Shown: piece after piece, positions 59,964 to 64,000 of the stretch
Position numbering within the stretch: the stretch's first letter is position 1
Layout of the letters: each line of letters opens with the position of its first letter
NCBI GenBank assembly: GCA_050247135.1
Contig: JBFWUT010000011.1
Location: 1-64,000, forward strand
DNA from: Berkiella sp050247135
GTDB taxonomy: Bacteria > Pseudomonadota > Gammaproteobacteria > Berkiellales > Berkiellaceae
Direction: 5' to 3'
DNA length: 64,000 bases
The notes under the pieces: model-generated
Database searches by the model: none
What the model was told of the DNA's origin: nothing
Seen by the model: the letters and a program-made list of their open reading frames with translations, nothing else
Position numbers and translations under genes: made by a program

Positions 59964-60824
59964 TTATGCACTTACTGGGGTTAAATCACGCGCAATGTGT
60001 TTTGCTTGCTCTAGTTCTAAAATCAACTCATTAAGCGGGGGTATGTGATCATCGCGTTCTATCATAGTGGGTATGAAGCCAAATCGATCGAGTGCACTAG
60101 CATAGAGTTTCCAGACGGGATCGATCACTAAAGCATCATGCGTATCTATAATATGATCGCCATTATTGGTATGCCCCGCTAAATGAATTTGTTTGGGGCG
60201 ATTTAAAGGGATCCCATTTAAGTAATCCATGGGATCGAACTGATGATTGAACGCACTTACATAAATATTGTTAACGTCTAACAATAAATAGCAATCAGCC
60301 TGTTCTGTGACTTCACGTAGAAAATCCCATTCGCTCATAACGGAATTCGAATAAGTAAGATACGTTGAAGCATTCTCAATCAGCAATGGCTGTTCCAGAA
60401 AATCTTGCACTTGTTTGATACGCGAAACCATATGCTTGATACATTCTTCGGTGTACGGTAAGGGGAGTAAATCATGCATGTTTTTATTGTGCACGCCCGT
60501 CCAACAGACATGATCAGAAATCCACTTAGCACCGGATCGATTCGCTAGCGCTTTAACCTTTTTCAGGTATTCCCAATCCAGCTCTTGTGTACTGCCAAGG
60601 GACATAGAGACCCCATGCATGACTAATGGATAATGTTCTTTAATTTGATCAAGGTAATAAAGAGGCTTTCCGCCAGGGACTAAATAATTTTCAGTTAAAA
60701 TTTCAAACCAGTCGATAGAGGTCGGTTTGCTTTCAATGATATCAGTGTAATGATCGGTTCTAAGACCTAATCCAAAGCCTAAATTGGGAAAGTGATGATT
60801 TGATAATTTGGCAGAACTGCTCAT
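59964..60824 (-). CDS. DUF692 multinuclear non-haem iron oxidative enzyme (HvfB/BufB-type)
   Basis: The 286-residue product is a DUF692 (MNIO) TIM-barrel enzyme, related to MbnB and the Hvf/Buf maturases that modify cysteines of a precursor peptide using a multi-iron centre. Motifs carrying metal ligands are visible: LVMHGVSMSLGS, WISDHVCWTG, PLLIENASTYL, LLLDVNNIYVSAFNHQFD, IHLAGHTNNGDHIIDTHD and MIERDDHIPPLNEL. I prefer the ATG at 60824 (GGTGA upstream) to the longer frame from 60866. It lies between the Cys-rich precursor gene and the DUF2063 gene on one strand. Confidence 0.92.
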   Translation of the reverse strand: MSSSAKLSNHHFPNLGFGLGLRTDHYTDIIESKPTSIDWFEILTENYLVPGGKPLYYLDQIKEHYPLVMHGVSMSLGSTQELDWEYLKKVKALANRSGAKWISDHVCWTGVHNKNMHDLLPLPYTEECIKHMVSRIKQVQDFLEQPLLIENASTYLTYSNSVMSEWDFLREVTEQADCYLLLDVNNIYVSAFNHQFDPMDYLNGIPLNRPKQIHLAGHTNNGDHIIDTHDALVIDPVWKLYASALDRFGFIPTMIERDDHIPPLNELILELEQAKHIARDLTPVSA

Positions 60825-60905
60825 GTTAGAATTTTCACCGCAAAAAAAACTAAGGCAGAAAACCAATACATCCTAGGCTTCCTGCCATAGATATTAACTG
60901 AACGA

Positions 60906-61163
60906 TTAGTCTACAACTGTACCGCCAGCGGTTGTGCACTCACCTTTGGTCATGTATGACCAGCCAGCAGCTTTGCAAGAGTTACGAGCTTTGCAAGAGT
61001 TGTCTGGGGTTGCGCATTCACTGGAGCCTTTGCATGCGTTGGAACCAGCGCATTTTACAAGGGCTTCATTGCAGTTGCTACCACACATGGTGGAACAACC
61101 AGTTGCGAATAATGCTGCGGCAGCAGCGGCTAATGCGAGAGCTGTTTTGGACGTCCGTTTCAT
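60906..61163 (-). CDS. Cys-rich bufferin-type RiPP precursor
   Basis: The 85-residue protein has a signal peptide (TALALAAAAAALFATGC) and nine Cys residues, eight of them after the signal-peptide end (residues 27, 31, 38, 44, 50, 57, 63 and 76). The pattern includes SNACKGSSEC, NSCKARNSCKAAGW and a terminal KGECTTAGGTVVD, resembling the second bufferin class (BufA2-type), whose cysteines are modified and bind copper in the periplasm. ATGC at residues 20-23 also resembles a lipobox, so it could be membrane-anchored. It has a clear TAGGAG ribosome-binding site and heads the operon with the DUF692 and DUF2063 genes. The subclass is less certain than the RiPP assignment. Confidence 0.82.
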   Translation of the reverse strand: MKRTSKTALALAAAAAALFATGCSTMCGSNCNEALVKCAGSNACKGSSECATPDNSCKARNSCKAAGWSYMTKGECTTAGGTVVD

Positions 61164-61472
61164 TTAGAAACACTCCTAAATGTGAGTTTAAGTTAGTACT
61201 AACGCTGAATGCGAAGCTTGTTAAACACCCATAACAATGAACGAATAGCAAGTCATTGCTGCATTCATTAAATCAAATATGACAATATAACGACGTAATT
61301 ACAAGGCTTTAGGGATTTTTTTTAAAATTCTTTAAAAAAAGTTAAAATTTATTGGTTGGCTTGCTGCCAGAGTGCTAAAATGCGCGCCTTAAGGGGCAGA
61401 AGAGATATTAGGCTTTATAAGAACTAATATCTTGATAATAGATACAGCCACAAAAAGGTCAGTCGTTATCTT
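61164..61472. other. Divergent intergenic region between the bufferin gene and accA
   Basis: This 309-base AT-rich stretch contains no gene. A likely accA promoter is given separately at 61352-61381. The leftward bufferin promoter must also lie here, but I could not pick out a convincing hexamer pair or a copper-responsive operator. T- and A-runs at 61315-61345 would make the DNA intrinsically curved. Confidence 0.6.
61352..61381 (+). promoter_or_regulatory. Putative promoter of accA with extended -10
   Basis: TTGGTT at 61352-61357 and TAAAAT at 61376-61381 are 18 bases apart, and TGC directly precedes the second hexamer, making an extended -10 box. A transcript from here would have a leader of about 85 bases before the accA ATG at 61473. 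Pattern match only. Confidence 0.45.
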
Positions 61473-62423
61473 ATGAATCCTAATTACCTTGAATTTGAGC
61501 AACCTATAGCTGAGCTTGAAGCCAAAATTGAAGAGCTTAGGTTAGTTGGCTCAGATAGTGAGATTAATATCGGTGAAGAGATTGAGCGGCTTAAAGCTAA
61601 GAGCCGTGACTTAACCGAATCCGTGTTCCGCAACTTAAGTGCTTGGCAAATAACCCAGCTGGCTCGTCATCCCTTACGTCCTTATTCACTGGATTATATC
61701 ACACGCATTTTCACCGAGTTTGAAGAATTGCATGGCGATCGAGCATTTGCCGATGATCAAGCCGTGGTGGGCGGGATTGCCCGCTTAGAAGACACCCCTG
61801 TTATGGTGATTGGTCAGCAAAAGGGTCGAGATACCAAAGAGAAATTGCGTCGTAATTTTGGCATGTTGCATCCTGAAGGTTACCGGAAAGCCAATCGGTT
61901 AATGGAATTAGCTGAAAAATTTTCACTACCCGTCATCACCTTAATTGACACTCCTGGTGCCTATCCAGGAATTGACGCAGAAGCTCGTGGTCAAAGCGAA
62001 GCGATTGCACGTAACTTATTTGATATGGCAAAACTGAGATCTCCTATTGTTTCTGTTGTCATTGGCGAGGGGTGCTCAGGCGGGGCGCTTGGGATGGGCG
62101 TTGGTGATCGCGTTATCATGTTGCAGTACAGTTATTACGCCACCATTTCACCTGAAGGATGTGCCACTATTTTATTCAAGAGTGCTGAAAAAGCACCGGA
62201 TGCAGCTGAAATTATGGGGATCACTGCTGACAGATTACTGGCATTAGGCTTAATCGATGCCATCGTTCCTGAACCATTAGGAGGAGCGCATCGCGATATC
62301 GATAGAATGGCTAATATTCTTAAAACCCATCTTGTTAATAACTTACATCTGGTTAAAAAAATCCCTAAAGACCGCCTAGTCGAGCAGCGATATAAACGCT
62401 GGATGTCGATGGGTGAAATTTAA
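61473..62423 (+). CDS. accA: Acetyl-CoA carboxylase carboxyltransferase alpha subunit
   Basis: AccA with AccD transfers CO2 from biotin to acetyl-CoA, the committed step of fatty-acid synthesis. The 316-residue product (319 in E. coli) has the conserved N-terminal helix YLEFEQPIAELEAKIEELR, LARHPLRPYSLDYI, ELHGDRAFADDQAVVGGIA, LIDTPGAYPGIDAEARGQSE, and GEGCSGGALGMGVGDRVIML. All parts are present. In E. coli accA follows dnaE closely; here the accessory block separates them. An AAAGGT stands upstream of the start. tilS follows after 12 bases. Confidence 0.97.
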   Translation: MNPNYLEFEQPIAELEAKIEELRLVGSDSEINIGEEIERLKAKSRDLTESVFRNLSAWQITQLARHPLRPYSLDYITRIFTEFEELHGDRAFADDQAVVGGIARLEDTPVMVIGQQKGRDTKEKLRRNFGMLHPEGYRKANRLMELAEKFSLPVITLIDTPGAYPGIDAEARGQSEAIARNLFDMAKLRSPIVSVVIGEGCSGGALGMGVGDRVIMLQYSYYATISPEGCATILFKSAEKAPDAAEIMGITADRLLALGLIDAIVPEPLGGAHRDIDRMANILKTHLVNNLHLVKKIPKDRLVEQRYKRWMSMGEI

Positions 62424-62435
62424 TACGGTCTTGCC

Positions 62436-63764
62436 ATGAGCCGTATACAGAACGTATTGACACAATGGCTAGCCAGTATTCAACGACCTCAAAGTGACTG
62501 TGAAATAATTGTTGCCTTCAGTGGTGGTCGTGACTCTCACGTTTTGTTACACGCCTTGTGTGCTTTAAAACCAAACTTTCCAACCTTGTCTGTGCGTGCA
62601 GTGCACATTAATCATGGATTACAGGCTTTGGCGCCAGAATGGGCCTTACATTGTGAGCGCAAAGCAGCTGCTTTAGGTCTTCGCTGTGACACTTTCTGTC
62701 TACAACTCAATCCCTTTAAAGGGCAAAGTATTGAAGAAGCTGCACGTCAAGCACGCTATCTTGCTTTTGCAAAAATCCTTAAATCGCATCATTATTTGTT
62801 AACCGCGCATAGTGAAGATGATCAAGCAGAGACAGTATTACTGCAACTCATGCGGGGAGCGGGGCCACAAGGTATAAGTGCGATGCCTCAAAGCAAGCGA
62901 CTAGGAGAAGGTTATCATGTGAGACCTCTATTATCGGTGAGTCGACAGGAAATTGCTGAATATGCGCTAGCCCATCACCTTGACTGGGTAGAGGATCCAT
63001 CTAATGAAAATCGACGCTTTACTCGCAATTTTTTGCGTCATGAAGTGCTAAAGCCGATGCAATCTGCCTTTCCTTCAGTGACAACGTGTATCGCAAGAAG
63101 TGCTGCCCATGTGGCTGATATGCAGACACTACTGAAGGAATACCTTGCAACTGATCTGTTAGCCTGCCAAGACAATAAGGGCAGGTTGAAGCTTAATGTC
63201 CTAAACCATTTCAGTGTTCCAAGGCAAATGGCTGTTTTGAAAGGTTGGTTGCATGCCCAGCAAATTCGCAGTCCATCCACCCGCATACTTCGTACGATTT
63301 TGCAGCAGGCACTGACAGCAAAGCAGGATGCTAAAGTGAGTATTCGTTTTGGCAGTATCACTTTATTTCGTTACCGACAAACGCTCTACGTGCAAAAGCA
63401 AACGGAGGCTTGTTTTACTAATGAGTCCTTATTGTGGGATCTTAGCAAGCCGTTATCTTGGGGAGGTCATCGTTATCAGGCGCACCAGATCGCAGGACAG
63501 GGGCTACGTTTCTCCAATGAGCAACCAGCAGTTTTGACCGTCAAAAGACGCCAAGGAGGGGAGCGCTGCCGATTAGCCGGTGATAAGATGACTCGATCCT
63601 TAAAAAAAATCTTTCAGACCTGGCAGGTCCCCTTTTGGCAAAGGTCGATGATCCCGTTGTTTTATCAGGAAAATAAACTAGTTTGTATCGGAGAGACCTT
63701 AGTGTCAGAGGGATGCCAAGCAGCCCAATCAGAGCAAGGCTGGGTTATTAAAATAGTTGAATGA
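62436..63764 (+). CDS. tilS: tRNA(Ile)-lysidine synthase
   Basis: TilS modifies C34 of the CAU-anticodon tRNA-Ile to lysidine, so the tRNA reads AUA codons. The 442-residue product has the PP-loop ATPase motif AFSGGRDSHVLLHAL near residue 30, RAVHINHGLQA, TAHSEDDQAETVLLQLMRGA, and VEDPSNENRRFTRNFLRHEV, then the C-terminal TilS domains (RQGGERCRLAGDKMTRSLKK). The length matches E. coli (432). It is 12 bases downstream of accA, the conserved accA-tilS neighbourhood, and is followed by pyrG. Confidence 0.95.
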   Translation: MSRIQNVLTQWLASIQRPQSDCEIIVAFSGGRDSHVLLHALCALKPNFPTLSVRAVHINHGLQALAPEWALHCERKAAALGLRCDTFCLQLNPFKGQSIEEAARQARYLAFAKILKSHHYLLTAHSEDDQAETVLLQLMRGAGPQGISAMPQSKRLGEGYHVRPLLSVSRQEIAEYALAHHLDWVEDPSNENRRFTRNFLRHEVLKPMQSAFPSVTTCIARSAAHVADMQTLLKEYLATDLLACQDNKGRLKLNVLNHFSVPRQMAVLKGWLHAQQIRSPSTRILRTILQQALTAKQDAKVSIRFGSITLFRYRQTLYVQKQTEACFTNESLLWDLSKPLSWGGHRYQAHQIAGQGLRFSNEQPAVLTVKRRQGGERCRLAGDKMTRSLKKIFQTWQVPFWQRSMIPLFYQENKLVCIGETLVSEGCQAAQSEQGWVIKIVE

Positions 63765-63885
63765 CAAAAGTTTGCCAACTTTGTTATAGCCTTGGTTATT
63801 AACTATAAACCTGCTAGAATACCCTCCCGTCTATAGGTCACGAATCACTGAAATTTTTCTTATCAACATTGTATGAAGGTTGCGC

Positions 63886-64000
63886 ATGACTCGCTTTATA
63901 TTCGTTACTGGTGGCGTGGTTTCCTCCTTGGGGAAAGGTATTGCTGCTGCATCTTTAGCTTCCATTCTTGAGTCTCGAGGTTTATCGGTTACCCTCCTTA
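63886..64000 (+). CDS. pyrG: CTP synthase, N-terminal part (cut by window edge)
   Basis: From ATG 63886 the frame reads TRFIFVTGGVVSSLGKGIAA, then ASLASILESRGLSVTLL, and leaves the window after 38 codons. This is the highly conserved N-terminal nucleotide-binding start of CTP synthase, which aminates UTP to CTP using glutamine. The P-loop-like GGVVSSLGKG is intact. The 121-base gap after tilS probably holds its promoter. Only the amidoligase start is visible. Confidence 0.95.
   Translation, partial: MTRFIFVTGGVVSSLGKGIAAASLASILESRGLSVTLL

Overview
The window comes from a gammaproteobacterium of the order Legionellales. The evidence is a large Dot/Icm type IVB secretion (T4BSS) locus joined to a canonical gammaproteobacterial housekeeping block. 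AT-rich intergenic DNA, signs of genome remodelling and divergent Dot/Icm proteins suggest a Coxiella-, Aquicella- or Berkiella-like intracellular or amoeba-associated lineage. The species cannot be named from sequence alone.

Bases 1-10181 are Dot/Icm core. A leftward operon reads dotD-dotC-dotB-icmT-dotJ-like-dotI-dotH-dotG, and dotG runs off the left edge. A rightward operon reads icmS-dotM-dotL. They diverge from about 5962-6258. DotD, DotC, DotH and DotG are core-complex proteins, DotI and its paralogue sit in the inner membrane, DotB is the ATPase, and DotL/DotM/IcmS belong to the coupling complex.

Bases 10182-18662 hold two unrecognised genes, one encoding a 2473-residue coiled-coil, repeat-built protein. 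Bases 18700-19130 are a DUF559 nuclease gene framed by hairpin repeats, apparently inserted. Bases 19141-26494 are the dotA/icmV and icmW/icmX arms, with two tandem dotA paralogues and an extra small secreted protein between icmW and icmX. Bases 26585-32429 carry a BCCT-like transporter, an unknown 630-residue protein, and a leftward cluster with a transposase-derived zinc-ribbon protein, a small unknown protein and a serine-recombinase relative lacking its catalytic serine.

Bases 32664-54182 follow the textbook order glnD-map / rpsB-tsf-pyrH-frr-uppS-cdsA-dxr-rseP-(RRM protein)-bamA-skp-lpxD-fabZ-lpxA-lpxB-rnhB-dnaE: nitrogen sensing, translation, isoprenoid, phospholipid and lipid A synthesis, outer-membrane assembly and replication. 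dnaE and accA are separated by about 7.3 kb of accessory genes: a DUF2235 protein lacking its nucleophile, a glycosyltransferase-like protein, a BrnQ transporter, a cupredoxin-fold protein, a DUF805 membrane protein with an XRE regulator, a 120-bp multi-hairpin palindromic element, and a bufferin/Hvf-type RiPP cluster (precursor, DUF692, DUF2063). The window ends with accA, tilS and the start of pyrG.

Most unusual points: the giant repeat protein inside the T4BSS locus, the DUF559 hairpin cassette, the recombination-derived gene pair near the T4BSS genes, the three-hairpin palindromic element, a 33-nt palindrome at the start of lpxD, and a probable AUU start of uppS. No rRNA, tRNA or CRISPR array was seen.
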